Notes under the pieces: generated by a model
Database searches by the model: none
Told to the model about the DNA's origin: nothing
The model's input: the letters and a program-made list of their open reading frames with translations, nothing else
From: DATHWB01 sp040902855
GTDB taxonomy: Bacteria; Actinomycetota; Acidimicrobiia; Spongiisociales; ZC4RG35
Reading direction: 5' to 3'
Assembly (NCBI GenBank): GCA_040902855.1
Contig: JBBDWN010000098.1
Span: 1 to 21,062 of the forward strand
DNA: 21,062 nucleotides
Made by a program: the position numbers and the translations under genes
Shown here: piece by piece, positions 7,323 to 14,839 of the stretch
Layout of the letters: each line of letters opens with the position of its first letter
Numbering within the stretch: the stretch's first letter is position 1

Positions 7323-8419
7323 CCCACGCTCTGGCGAAGAGACTCGATCGAAGCGCGCAACAGACGCGACACCTGCATCTGGGAGACGCCCACCCGTTCG
7401 GCGATCTGACGCTGGCTGAGATCCTCGAAGTATCGGAGTCGGAGGATCTCTCTGTCACGCTCTCCCAGAGTGGAGACGGCCCGGTCCACCACCGCCCAAC
7501 TGGCGGCTCGGGACAAGGCGGCATCGACATGTCCGAGCCGATCGGAGATGGAAACGCCTTCCGGTTCGACCCTGGCGTCGATCGAATCGCCTGTGAACGC
7601 CTGCGCGGCCCGTCGGGCACGGTCGATCTCGGCAGGTGCCCGCCCCGACTCGGCGGCGATCTCGTCGGCGCTCGGGCTCCGTCCCAGTCGTTGCAGCAGA
7701 TCCGATTCAACGCCACGCACCTCGAGCACGAGTTCTTGGAGCCCGCGCGGCGGTCGAACAGACCAACCACGATCGCGGAGGTGCTTCTTGAGCGTTCCGG
7801 AAATGGTGCGGGATACAAAACGCTCGAACGAGCCCAACGACGGGTCGAAGCGGCCCGCGGCCCGCAGAAGTGCCTCCTGTCCCACCTGATACAGATCGTC
7901 GGTTTCCAGACCGGCGTGCCGGTAGCGGGCGATGAACCGCCTCACCAACGGTTCGTAGCGATCGGTCAGCTCTGTGGCCGCCCGCTCATCGAGCGGCATC
8001 CGTTCGATGAGGTCGGCGTCATCTGCGTCCTCGAACTCGATTCCAGTGGAGGGGACGACAATCTCGAACCAAGTAGTGAGACGACCTCCCTCGATATCAC
8101 GACCCCACACCGACGCCCTCGCATCGAGGACGTCGGTGACGACGTCGGGGAGAGCGGGAGGCCGCGCATCCTCAACGGCCGAAGTGACTTCGACGTGGAC
8201 TGCGCCGGGAGGTCGGTCTGCGGTGACGACGATGCCGTCCCCCGACGACGGGACTCCACCCTCGATCGCGCAGAGGACGAGTTCTGAGGTGATGACCTCC
8301 AAGTCGACGGCCGCGCTCCCAGTGAGACCGAATACGACACCGAGCCACGCCCTGACGTGCACCGGGGCTCCCGGACCAGGATCCAACTCGATCTCATGCC
8401 ATGTCCAGAAGCGGGTCAC
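7304..8419 (-). CDS. SigB/SigF-class sigma-70 factor fused to an N-terminal degenerate anti-sigma kinase-like (HATPase) domain
   Basis: A 371-aa protein. Residues about 144-371 form a stress-type sigma factor: region 2 with RRFIARYRHAGLETDDLYQV and RFDPSLGSFERFVSRTISG, region 3 with LGRSPSADEIAAESG, and region 4 with LGERDREILRLRYFEDLSQ and the helix-turn-helix ERVGVSQMQVSRLL. Residues about 10-122 do not belong to a normal sigma factor. They follow the RsbW/SpoIIAB anti-sigma kinase layout, with an N-box-like SELVLCAIEGG (45-55) and an end strand TTWFEIVVP. The N-box Asn is replaced by Cys, and the DxGxG ATP-lid motif is not seen, so ATP binding is probably lost. Family members without the extension are about 260 aa. 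Start GTG 8419 is preferred; GTG 8485 would add 22 poorly conserved residues. Confidence 0.85.
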   Translation of the reverse strand: MTRFWTWHEIELDPGPGAPVHVRAWLGVVFGLTGSAAVDLEVITSELVLCAIEGGVPSSGDGIVVTADRPPGAVHVEVTSAVEDARPPALPDVVTDVLDARASVWGRDIEGGRLTTWFEIVVPSTGIEFEDADDADLIERMPLDERAATELTDRYEPLVRRFIARYRHAGLETDDLYQVGQEALLRAAGRFDPSLGSFERFVSRTISGTLKKHLRDRGWSVRPPRGLQELVLEVRGVESDLLQRLGRSPSADEIAAESGRAPAEIDRARRAAQAFTGDSIDARVEPEGVSISDRLGHVDAALSRAASWAVVDRAVSTLGERDREILRLRYFEDLSQRQIAERVGVSQMQVSRLLRASIESLRQSVGVSEGT

Positions 8420-8524
8420 GATCCCAGTCTGGCCCTCCCGTCGGACAAGGGAAAGGCCGCCACCGAGGGGACGTCCCGGCACCACGGCGATGCCGAAGGC
8501 GTCAACCGCCGGTCGGCCGAACGG

Positions 8525-9469
8525 TCATATCCGCACCTGATAGAAGGCGCTGAAGGGGTTTTCGATCGGAAGCCGGACGAATTGGCCGAACCCCGCCTCC
8601 CGACACAAGACTTCGGCGCGTTCCGGTCCCCACGCCGTTCCCAACCCGGCACCTCCGGCCGCCAGGGACTGGGTCATGCAGAACAGGAGACTGACCCCGT
8701 ACAGCAGGGCGACCCTCGGCTCGATGTTGTCCTGCAGTGAGGCATTCACAGACGGCTCCATCATCAAGAACGTGCCTCCGTCTGCCAGCGCCTCACGGAA
8801 ACGGGCGACCGCCGCGTCAGGCCGGGCGAGATCGTGGACGACATCGAACGTCGTGATGAGGTCGAACGGTGGGTCGGTCGGAATCTCGTCGGCCGAGAGC
8901 ACCTCGAAGTTGACATTGGTCAGGCCGGACTCGCGGGCTTGGTCGGCTGCCAGTCCGACGGCACGAGGATCCACGTCGTACCCGAAGAATTCGGAGTTCG
9001 GGAAGGCGGTCGCCATCGTCAACACCGCGGTGCCGGCTCCGCAACCGACGTCGGCGACGCGTGCCCCGGCTTCGAGCCGAGCCACGACATCGGGCATGGC
9101 TGGGAGCCACCGCCGAGTGAGGAGGATGCGCGTGCTCGGTCCATTCGCCCGATCGACGGCGTGCACCATCCGCTCCGGGAAGGCAGACGCAGGTACGCCG
9201 CCGCCCGTCCGGGCGGCACAGGCCACCTCGTCGATGAAGGTGCCCGCCGTCGGAAGCATGTCCAGCCATCCGGCCATCGAGTACGGACTCGAGTCGTCGG
9301 CGATCACCGTCGCCCGCTCTGGCGGAAGCACGAATGTCTCGGTTGCCGGGTCGTAATCCAGGACCTGGGCAGCAGCCAGTTGGTGGAGGATCTCCTCGAC
9401 GTACCTTTCGTCGAGTCCGGCAGCCGCGGCGGCGTCGGCGACGGTCACCCCCGACGAGTCCGCCAGGAC
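8525..9469 (-). CDS. SAM-dependent class I methyltransferase with winged-helix N-domain, 5' end lost in gap
   Basis: The visible 314 aa end at a normal stop; the N-terminus is lost in the 100-N gap. The first part (VTVADAAAAAGLDERYVEEI, then HQLAAAQVLDYD) is a winged-helix dimerisation domain. The Rossmann domain follows, with motif I VADVGCGAGTAVLTMA, an acidic end of strand 2 (FGYDVD), and LITTFDVVHDLARP. The layout resembles mycobacterial Rv2258c-type methyltransferases of about 350 aa, so roughly 40 residues are probably missing. Its substrate is unknown. An open frame happens to run through the Ns into the sulfotransferase gene; the two halves belong to different families, so I treat them as separate genes. 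Confidence 0.85.
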   Translation of the reverse strand, partial: VLADSSGVTVADAAAAAGLDERYVEEILHQLAAAQVLDYDPATETFVLPPERATVIADDSSPYSMAGWLDMLPTAGTFIDEVACAARTGGGVPASAFPERMVHAVDRANGPSTRILLTRRWLPAMPDVVARLEAGARVADVGCGAGTAVLTMATAFPNSEFFGYDVDPRAVGLAADQARESGLTNVNFEVLSADEIPTDPPFDLITTFDVVHDLARPDAAVARFREALADGGTFLMMEPSVNASLQDNIEPRVALLYGVSLLFCMTQSLAAGGAGLGTAWGPERAEVLCREAGFGQFVRLPIENPFSAFYQVRI

Positions 9470-9569
9470 NNNNNNNNNNNNNNNNNNNNNNNNNNNNNNN
9501 NNNNNNNNNNNNNNNNNNNNNNNNNNNNNNNNNNNNNNNNNNNNNNNNNNNNNNNNNNNNNNNNNNNNN
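9470..9569. other. Assembly gap (100 N)
   Basis: Exactly 100 N, the conventional placeholder for a scaffold join of unknown length. It removes the 5' end of the methyltransferase gene and the 3' end of the sulfotransferase-like gene. Further genes could be hidden here. Confidence 0.99.
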
Positions 9570-9952
9570 GTATCAGCGACGGACGGCGTCGCGACCACCG
9601 CCGCATAGGAGCGGAGCATGTCGTGGGGATCCCGGGTCAGAAGGACGTTCACCGTCCGGTCGAGGAACGACGTGTCGAGACCGACGAGGTGGTGGGTCAT
9701 CTGCTTGAAGAAGACGACCGGAGTCCGGTACGTGCCGAAGATCACGTTCGCGATCACCCTCGTTCCATCGGTTTCCATCGACGCCAGGACCTCTGCGGCT
9801 GCTGGGTGATACGCATCGGCGGGCGTCACGCTCAGATAGTGGGCGTAGAGAGGTTCGTCGACCACAGTCGTGTCGCCTCGCTGGGCGAACGAGTACATGA
9901 GAGCGGTCGAGATGTTGCGGGGACCGCTCCAGAGACAGATCCGCGTGGTCAC
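9570..9952 (-). CDS. Sulfotransferase-like P-loop protein, 3' end lost in gap
   Basis: The first 127 aa are visible and the rest is lost in the gap. CLWSGPRNISTALMYSFAQR resembles the 5'-phosphosulfate loop of PAPS-dependent sulfotransferases, and LLTRDPHDMLRSY resembles their 3'-phosphate-binding motif (Arg plus a later Ser). DEPLYAHYL lies between them, as in this family. The start is GTG 9952, overlapping the stop of the aminotransferase gene as GTGA, so translation is coupled. As I recall, plant branched-chain-aminotransferase-like proteins fuse a similar sulfotransferase-like domain to a class IV aminotransferase, which supports a shared function. Real sulfotransferase activity is not established. 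Confidence 0.75.
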
Positions 9953-10860
9953 GCCGAGGCCACCGCCTCCTCCACCGCCGCCTCGTACAACCGTCGCAGC
10001 CTGTCCGTGACGACGTGGGATCCGTCACCGATCCGTCGACCGTCGACGATGCTCACCGGGGTGAGCCCGCCGAACGTCCCGGTCACGAACGCCTCGTCGG
10101 CGGAGTACACGTCGAAAAGGGAAAAGTCCCGTTCGAACGCCGGGATGCCAGCACTCCGGGCTACCGCCAGGACCTTGCCCCGGGTGATCCCATGCAGACA
10201 GAATGAGCCGGTCGACGTCCACACCTCCCCGCGAGTCACGACGAAGAAGTTGGTGGAGTTGCACGTCGCGACGTGGCCCGTCGGATCCAGCATGAGGGCC
10301 TCGTCGGCTCCTGCCTCTATCGCCTGGATCAGCGCCATCACCTCGTGGAGCTTCGAATGGCAATTGAGCCGAGGGTCGAGCATTTCGGGACCACCGCGGC
10401 GAATCGTGGAGGTGAACAACCGGATCCCGGTGTCCAAGTGGTCACGTGCCAGCTTGTACTCCGGGATGATGACCAGATTCGGCCCGGAGACGGTGAGCCG
10501 GGGATCCTGGGAGGGTGTCTTCTTGATCCCTCTGGTCAGCATGAAGCGGACATGGACGCCATCGATCATCTCATTGGCGTCGAGCACTCGACGGATCTCG
10601 GCCGTCAACTCCTCCTTCGAACGACCGATGTCGATTCCGACGGTGGCCGCCGCCGCCCACATTCGGTCGAGATGCTCTGCCAAGAAGACGAGGACGCCCC
10701 TGTGCAACCGGACGGCCTCCCAGATCCCGTCCCCCACGAGATACCCGGAGTCGAACACCGAGATCGTCGCCTGGTCGCGCGGCACAAGCTCACCGTTGAC
10801 CGACACGATGATGTCTGCGTTGCGATCGTCCGGAATGGCGTCATGGGTCCCCGCTGGCAT
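9949..10860 (-). CDS. Class IV (branched-chain/D-amino-acid-like) PLP aminotransferase
   Basis: A 303-aa fold-type IV PLP enzyme of full length. The pattern VFDSGYLVGDGIWEAVRL near the N-terminus, the PLP-lysine region LNCHSKLHEV (Lys170), AGADEALMLDPTGHVATCNS and LHGITRGKVL are typical of the BCAT/DAAT/ADC-lyase group. In DAAT and BCAT the segment after the G-x-V strand normally begins with Glu (VTEGS), which contacts the PLP ring nitrogen; here it reads VATCNSTN with Thr, so the cofactor contact is altered. The amino-acid substrate cannot be assigned. The start is ATG 10860. The 3' end overlaps the sulfotransferase-like gene by 4 bp. Confidence 0.88.
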   Translation of the reverse strand: MPAGTHDAIPDDRNADIIVSVNGELVPRDQATISVFDSGYLVGDGIWEAVRLHRGVLVFLAEHLDRMWAAAATVGIDIGRSKEELTAEIRRVLDANEMIDGVHVRFMLTRGIKKTPSQDPRLTVSGPNLVIIPEYKLARDHLDTGIRLFTSTIRRGGPEMLDPRLNCHSKLHEVMALIQAIEAGADEALMLDPTGHVATCNSTNFFVVTRGEVWTSTGSFCLHGITRGKVLAVARSAGIPAFERDFSLFDVYSADEAFVTGTFGGLTPVSIVDGRRIGDGSHVVTDRLRRLYEAAVEEAVASA

Positions 10861-10915
10861 TGCGAGCGAGGCTATACGACGGCGCGGACGGAGGGTCGAC
10901 CCGAGTGGGAAACGA

Positions 10916-11293
10916 TCAGGCTCCCGATTCTTCCCAGTGCACTGTCAGTTCGATGAGGGTCTCCTGGAACTCGCTGCCGTGACCCGACGCGACCGTGTGG
11001 GCCACCTCGTGCAGAACGATCCACGCCCGGGCGGGACGCTCCAACAAGATGCGCCGGGTCGAAGGGTCGTACTGACCGGCGATTCGGCCTTCGATCCGAT
11101 CGACCACTTCGACAGTGACGGGGGATACGCCGAGGTGGCTGACCAGGAAGTCGGCCAGGGTCTGGGCATCCGCCTCGTCGAGGAAGGTGTTCGTCAGTCG
11201 GCTCATCGTGAGGTCGTATCCCGCCGCACGCACCGCGTCCTGGACCACGCAGTAGTCGAAACCACAGAGTTCGAGTCCGCTCTCCGAGACCTG
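10916..11293 (-). CDS. SprT-like zincin metallopeptidase (TIGR04338-like), 5' end lost in gap
   Basis: The visible 126 aa run from the gap to a normal stop. The zinc site is HEVAH followed by HGSEF a few residues later, i.e. HExxH plus a third His in an HGxEF motif, as in SprT/WSS1-like zincins. The arrangement WIVLHEVAHTVASGHGSEF fits the small actinobacterial metallohydrolase family TIGR04338 of about 150 aa, so only some 20-40 residues should be missing. Substrates of this family are not known. It is divergent from the CBS-domain gene beyond the gap. Confidence 0.7.
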   Translation of the reverse strand, partial: QVSESGLELCGFDYCVVQDAVRAAGYDLTMSRLTNTFLDEADAQTLADFLVSHLGVSPVTVEVVDRIEGRIAGQYDPSTRRILLERPARAWIVLHEVAHTVASGHGSEFQETLIELTVHWEESGA

Positions 11294-11393
11294 NNNNNNN
11301 NNNNNNNNNNNNNNNNNNNNNNNNNNNNNNNNNNNNNNNNNNNNNNNNNNNNNNNNNNNNNNNNNNNNNNNNNNNNNNNNNNNNNNNNNNNNN
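11294..11393. other. Assembly gap (100 N)
   Basis: A second run of exactly 100 N. It swallows the starts of two divergent genes (zincin to the left, CBS protein to the right) and therefore their shared promoter region. Confidence 0.99.
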
Positions 11394-11819
11394 AAGAACA
11401 TCCTTTCCAAGAAGGGGGACCACGTCGTCAGGGTCATGACGACCGACACCGTTCGCACTACGCTCCTGCGCCTCAAGACGCACAACTTCGGGGCGCTCGT
11501 GGTGAGCGACGACGGAGAGTCAGTCGACGGGATCATCTCCGAACGCGACCTCGTCCGCGCCATGGTCGACGAAGGGCGCGATCTGCTCGACATGATGGTC
11601 GGGGATCTCATGACCCGTGATGTGAAGACCTGCGATCCCGAAGACGACATCGAAGACGTCATGGACACGATGACCAACGGGCGTTTCCGCCACATGCCGG
11701 TCTTGGTCGACGGCAAACTCGCCGGAGTCGTGAGCATCGGTGATCTCGTCAAGCACCGCATGGGCGAACTCGTCGACGAGACCAAAGCCCTCAGAGAGTA
11801 CGTGACCGACTACCGGTAG
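11394..11819 (+). CDS. Tandem CBS-domain protein, 5' end lost in gap
   Basis: A 141-aa visible product beginning in frame at the gap edge (KNILSKKGDHVVRVM), so only a few N-terminal residues are likely missing. Two CBS motifs follow: the first covers TVRTTLLRLKTHNFGALVV to GIISERDLVRAM, the second GDLMTRDVKTCDPEDDIEDV to GVVSIGDLVKHRM. CBS pairs bind adenosine nucleotides and sense energy state; small stand-alone versions like this one regulate partner proteins. An in-frame ATG at 11436 lies inside CBS1 and is not a credible start. The cation/proton antiporter follows 95 bp downstream on the same strand and could be a partner, which is inference. Confidence 0.85.
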   Translation, partial: KNILSKKGDHVVRVMTTDTVRTTLLRLKTHNFGALVVSDDGESVDGIISERDLVRAMVDEGRDLLDMMVGDLMTRDVKTCDPEDDIEDVMDTMTNGRFRHMPVLVDGKLAGVVSIGDLVKHRMGELVDETKALREYVTDYR

Positions 11820-11857
11820 CCGACGAGGGCGTTGAGCGCTCTCCCTGGAACCGGCGC

Positions 11858-11879
11858 TAGCGTTTCCGGCTTGGAAATG
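11858..11879 (+). promoter_or_regulatory. Possible antiporter promoter with small dyad
   Basis: TAGCGT at 11858-11863 fits the -10 pattern. It is followed by TTTCC-GGCTT-GGAAA, a 5-bp stem at 11863-11877 that would fall at the transcription start and could act as an operator. Its best -35, TTGAGC at 11832, has a 20-base spacer, which is too long, so the call is weak. Confidence 0.3.
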
Positions 11880-11914
11880 GCCGGGCTGTGATCCGGTGAG
11901 TCGACCTGCACGGG

Positions 11915-13735
11915 GTGGTTGTGCACGGAGAACTTCTCGTCATCGCACTGACGTTCGGTGCCGCCCTCCTCGGAGGTCGCATCGCCACGCGCTTCGGGTA
12001 CCCGTCGGTGCTCGGCGAACTGCTCGGCGGGATCCTCTTCGGACCTCCCCTCCTCGGAATTCTCCAGCCATCCGAGCCTCTCAAGCTCCTCGGCGAGTTC
12101 GGCATCCTGCTGATGATGGTCCTGATCGGGATGCACCTCGACATCGCAGACCTGAAGAAGGCCAGCACACCGGGCCTTCTGGCTGCAGCCGGCGGGTTCC
12201 TCGTGCCCGCGGGCCTCGGCGTGGGGCTCATGTACCTCTTCGGCGAAGGCGGGATCGGTGCGCTGTTCGTCGGACTGGCGATGGGTGTGACATCCCTTGC
12301 GACCAAATCACGCATCCTCGTCGACCTCAGGATTCTCGACACCCGGATCGCCCATGTCCTCATGGTCGGAGCCCTCGTATCCGACCTGGCGGTGCTGTTG
12401 ATCTTCTCCGCCGTCATCGGCGAGGGCAGCGAGGCGGCGGGTACTCCGACGACGATCGTGCTGGCCGGGCTGCGGGCTCTGGCGTTCCTGATCGTCTCGT
12501 ACCTGATCGGGACGAAGGTCATTCCGGTGATCGCCGCCCGAGCCCCAACGCGTCCGGACGGGGCGACCGCCTATCTGCTCGTGGTGATCACGGGGCTCTT
12601 CTTCGGCTGGATGGCGGAGGCAGCCGGTCTCCATGCCATTCTCGGTGCGTTCGTGGGCGGTCTGTTCCTGTCGAGCCGCCAGATCGGAGCGCGCACCAGC
12701 CGGGAGATCCAACAGAGGCTCACGACGCTGTCGGTTGGCACCCTCGCCCCGCTCTTCTTCATCTCCGCTGGTTTCGAGGTGAGCCTCGGTGTGTTCCAGA
12801 CCGACCTGGCGCTCCTCCTCTCGGTGATCGTGGTCGCCACGGTGGGGAAGATCGTCGGCACCGCCGTCATTTACGTACGCAGCGGAAACGGGTGGCGCGA
12901 GGGTGTCGTGCTCGGAGCCGGAATGAATGGTCGGGGAGCGGTCGAGATCATCGTCGCCGAACTCGCCTTGGAACAGGGGCTGATCAGTCAGACCGTGTTC
13001 TCGATCCTCGTTTTCATGGCGATCGCCACCACCGCCACGGTCCCGGTGCTGCTCACCCGGGGCGTGGCATGGCTTCGTGATCGCGGCGAGCTGGTGAAGG
13101 CCGGCGACCGACGGGCGATCATGATCGTCGGCGCGCACCCGCTGGCGCGGACCGCGGCGCGGCTCCTCGGAACGGGCAACCCCGTCATCCTCGTCGACAC
13201 CAACGACTCCCACGTCGAGTCCGCCCGCCGCGAAGGACTCACCGTGTTCAAGGGGAATGCACTCGACGACCTCGTACTGCAGGAGGCCGGCATCGACCAG
13301 ACGATGACCTTCGTCGCCGCCACCGCCAATCCCGAGGTGAACCTGTTGGCCGTCCGGTCGGCCCAGGAACTGGGAGTGAACCACGTGATCGTCACCGTTC
13401 CCGAGTCCGCAGGCGACAGGTTCGATCCGATGCTCGAGGAGATCGGCGCCGACTCGCTGGTGATTCCCGACAGGGGGATGTCGTGGGACGACGCCATCCG
13501 GCGGGGGCTGGTCGAACACCGCACCGTCATCACCGCGGAAGACTCGGAGGAGACCGGCGACGCAGACGACGATGAGTCGATCGTCTTCCCGCTCGTCATC
13601 GGCGACGAAACCGACCGCCGCCTCGCCTCGACTTCGAGCACGGCACGGGACGGAGAGCCCGTCTCTCAGCTGATTCGCCGAATCGGCGCCGAGGCGGGTC
13701 CCGCCCCGCAGCCGGACGAGCAGGACGAGGGGTGA
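11915..13735 (+). CDS. CPA2-family cation/proton antiporter with C-terminal RCK (TrkA-N) domain
   Basis: A 606-aa membrane protein of the KefB/NhaS3-type CPA2 group. The first ~395 residues hold about 12 hydrophobic segments with the family signatures YPSVLGELLGGILFGP and GAGMNGRGAVEIIVAELAL. Residues ~400-520 are a cytosolic Rossmann RCK/TrkA-N domain ending strand 2 in ILVDTND. Its nucleotide loop reads GAHPLARTA (from Gly406), not GxGxxG, so NAD(H) binding may be weakened. The tail of about 85 residues is rich in Asp and Glu. It exchanges K+ or Na+ for H+ across the inner membrane. Start GTG 11915 is uncertain; GTG 11921 is equally possible. The stop overlaps the next gene as GTGA. Confidence 0.88.
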   Translation: MVVHGELLVIALTFGAALLGGRIATRFGYPSVLGELLGGILFGPPLLGILQPSEPLKLLGEFGILLMMVLIGMHLDIADLKKASTPGLLAAAGGFLVPAGLGVGLMYLFGEGGIGALFVGLAMGVTSLATKSRILVDLRILDTRIAHVLMVGALVSDLAVLLIFSAVIGEGSEAAGTPTTIVLAGLRALAFLIVSYLIGTKVIPVIAARAPTRPDGATAYLLVVITGLFFGWMAEAAGLHAILGAFVGGLFLSSRQIGARTSREIQQRLTTLSVGTLAPLFFISAGFEVSLGVFQTDLALLLSVIVVATVGKIVGTAVIYVRSGNGWREGVVLGAGMNGRGAVEIIVAELALEQGLISQTVFSILVFMAIATTATVPVLLTRGVAWLRDRGELVKAGDRRAIMIVGAHPLARTAARLLGTGNPVILVDTNDSHVESARREGLTVFKGNALDDLVLQEAGIDQTMTFVAATANPEVNLLAVRSAQELGVNHVIVTVPESAGDRFDPMLEEIGADSLVIPDRGMSWDDAIRRGLVEHRTVITAEDSEETGDADDDESIVFPLVIGDETDRRLASTSSTARDGEPVSQLIRRIGAEAGPAPQPDEQDEG

Positions 13736-14553
13736 GAGTCGAAACCCACCTGCCGCTCGGCAAGGTGGATCCGGGTTTGCGTGCCGCACACACGACCCTC
13801 GACGTCAGCAACGTCCCCGGCGCCGCGCGTATCGTCGAAGACCTCGGGTTCGACGGACTGGTACTGACCGAGACCAAAGAGGATCCGTACGTCGTGATGG
13901 CGATGGCGGCAGCGGGCACCACTCGAATCAACCTGACGACCGCGGTGGCGATGGCCTTTCCTCGCAGTCCGACCACCACGGCGATGACCGCCTGGACCTT
14001 GCAACGCGGATCGAAAGGGCGGTTCATCCTCGGACTGGGCACGCAGGTGAAAGGCCACATCGAACGGCGCTACGGAATGAAATGGTCCGCGCCCGCACCG
14101 TGGATCGAGGAGTACATCGCCGCCGTCCGCGCCGTATGGGACTGCTGGCAGAACGGAACCGCTCTCGACTTTCATGGCGACCATTACGAGCTCACACTCA
14201 TGAACCCGTTGTTCAACCCTGGTCCGATCGATCATCCCGACATTCCGGTCCACCTGGCGGCGGTGAACGCCGGGATGGCGCGGGTGGCGGGACGAAGCGC
14301 CGACGGCCTGCGACCCCACCCGATTTGCACCCGCAAGTACCTCGACGACGTACTCATCCCCGCGGTTGAAGTCGGAGCCGCCCAGGCCGGTCGTTCCGTC
14401 GACTCGGTGGAGATCTGTGCGAGTCCCCTCATCGTCACCGGCTCCGACGACAGCGCCGTCGAGCGGCGCCTGTCGGACGTGCGCGCCCGCATCGCCTTCT
14501 ACGCCTCCACCCGCACCTATCGGCCGGTCTTCGACACCCATTGGATGGGGTGA
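13732..14553 (+). CDS. F420-dependent LLM-class oxidoreductase (TIGR03617-like), truncated by frameshift
   Basis: A luciferase-like monooxygenase (TIM-barrel) protein. Visible family features are the start VETHLPLGKVDPGL, EDLGFDGLVLTETKEDPYV, RGSKGRFILGLGTQVKGHIE and ADGLRPHPICTRKYLDDVL. It most resembles the actinobacterial TIGR03617 (MSMEG_2256-like) group, presumed to use coenzyme F420; substrates are unknown. Start GTG 13732 overlaps the antiporter stop. The frame ends early at 14553 (273 aa, family about 320 or more), because a GGGG run at 14547-14550 appears to carry one extra base; the missing C-terminus continues in the next frame. Whether this is a real mutation or an assembly error cannot be decided here. 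Confidence 0.85.
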   Translation: MRVETHLPLGKVDPGLRAAHTTLDVSNVPGAARIVEDLGFDGLVLTETKEDPYVVMAMAAAGTTRINLTTAVAMAFPRSPTTTAMTAWTLQRGSKGRFILGLGTQVKGHIERRYGMKWSAPAPWIEEYIAAVRAVWDCWQNGTALDFHGDHYELTLMNPLFNPGPIDHPDIPVHLAAVNAGMARVAGRSADGLRPHPICTRKYLDDVLIPAVEVGAAQAGRSVDSVEICASPLIVTGSDDSAVERRLSDVRARIAFYASTRTYRPVFDTHWMG

Positions 14554-14839
14554 AGTGGCCGAACGGCTGTCGGCCCTGTCGAAGGAGCGGCGTTGGGACG
14601 AGATGGAAGCCCACATCACTGACGAGATGGTCGACACCATCGCCATCGTGGCGCCTCACGACAGACTGGCAAACGCGGTCGGTGGGAGATACGGCGGGAT
14701 CTGCTCCAGAGTGGAGTTCAGCATCGCGGTCGAATCTGCCGATGATGCTGAGAGACTGCGCGGAATGGTGGAGGCCATCCAGAGCAGTGACACATCGCCA
14801 GAGGAACGTGCGCCGTGGGAGACAAAGACCGAAATGTGA
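14552..14839 (+). pseudogene. Detached C-terminus of the LLM oxidoreductase after a 1-base frameshift
   Basis: Read one frame over from the preceding gene, this gives 95 aa starting GEVAERLSALSKERRWDEM and continuing DTIAIVAPHDRLANAVGGRY, which is the usual C-terminal region of the LLM family. Removing one G from the run at 14547-14550 joins it seamlessly (THWMGEVAERL). The rebuilt protein would have about 368 aa. Its stop at 14837-14839 forms a GTGA overlap with a GTG start of the histidine kinase, the same junction type used by every other gene in this operon. Confidence 0.8.

Noticed and set aside
8480..8524. A promoter with TTGACG for the sigma-factor gene
   Set aside because: A TTGACG hexamer is present on the minus strand near 8500, but no TANNNT lies at 16-18 bases and no GGGTA follows at SigF spacing.
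8525..9952. A single 475-aa methyltransferase-sulfotransferase fusion protein
   Set aside because: The frame is continuous only through 100 unknown bases; the two sides belong to unrelated families with an expected separate end and start.
8834..11620. A 928-codon plus-strand open frame
   Set aside because: It runs antisense to the methyltransferase, sulfotransferase, aminotransferase and zincin genes and through both gaps; its product is Arg/Gly-rich with no domain.
12308..13789. A 493-codon minus-strand frame opposite the antiporter
   Set aside because: Antisense shadow with His/Asp/Arg-rich composition and no recognisable domain.
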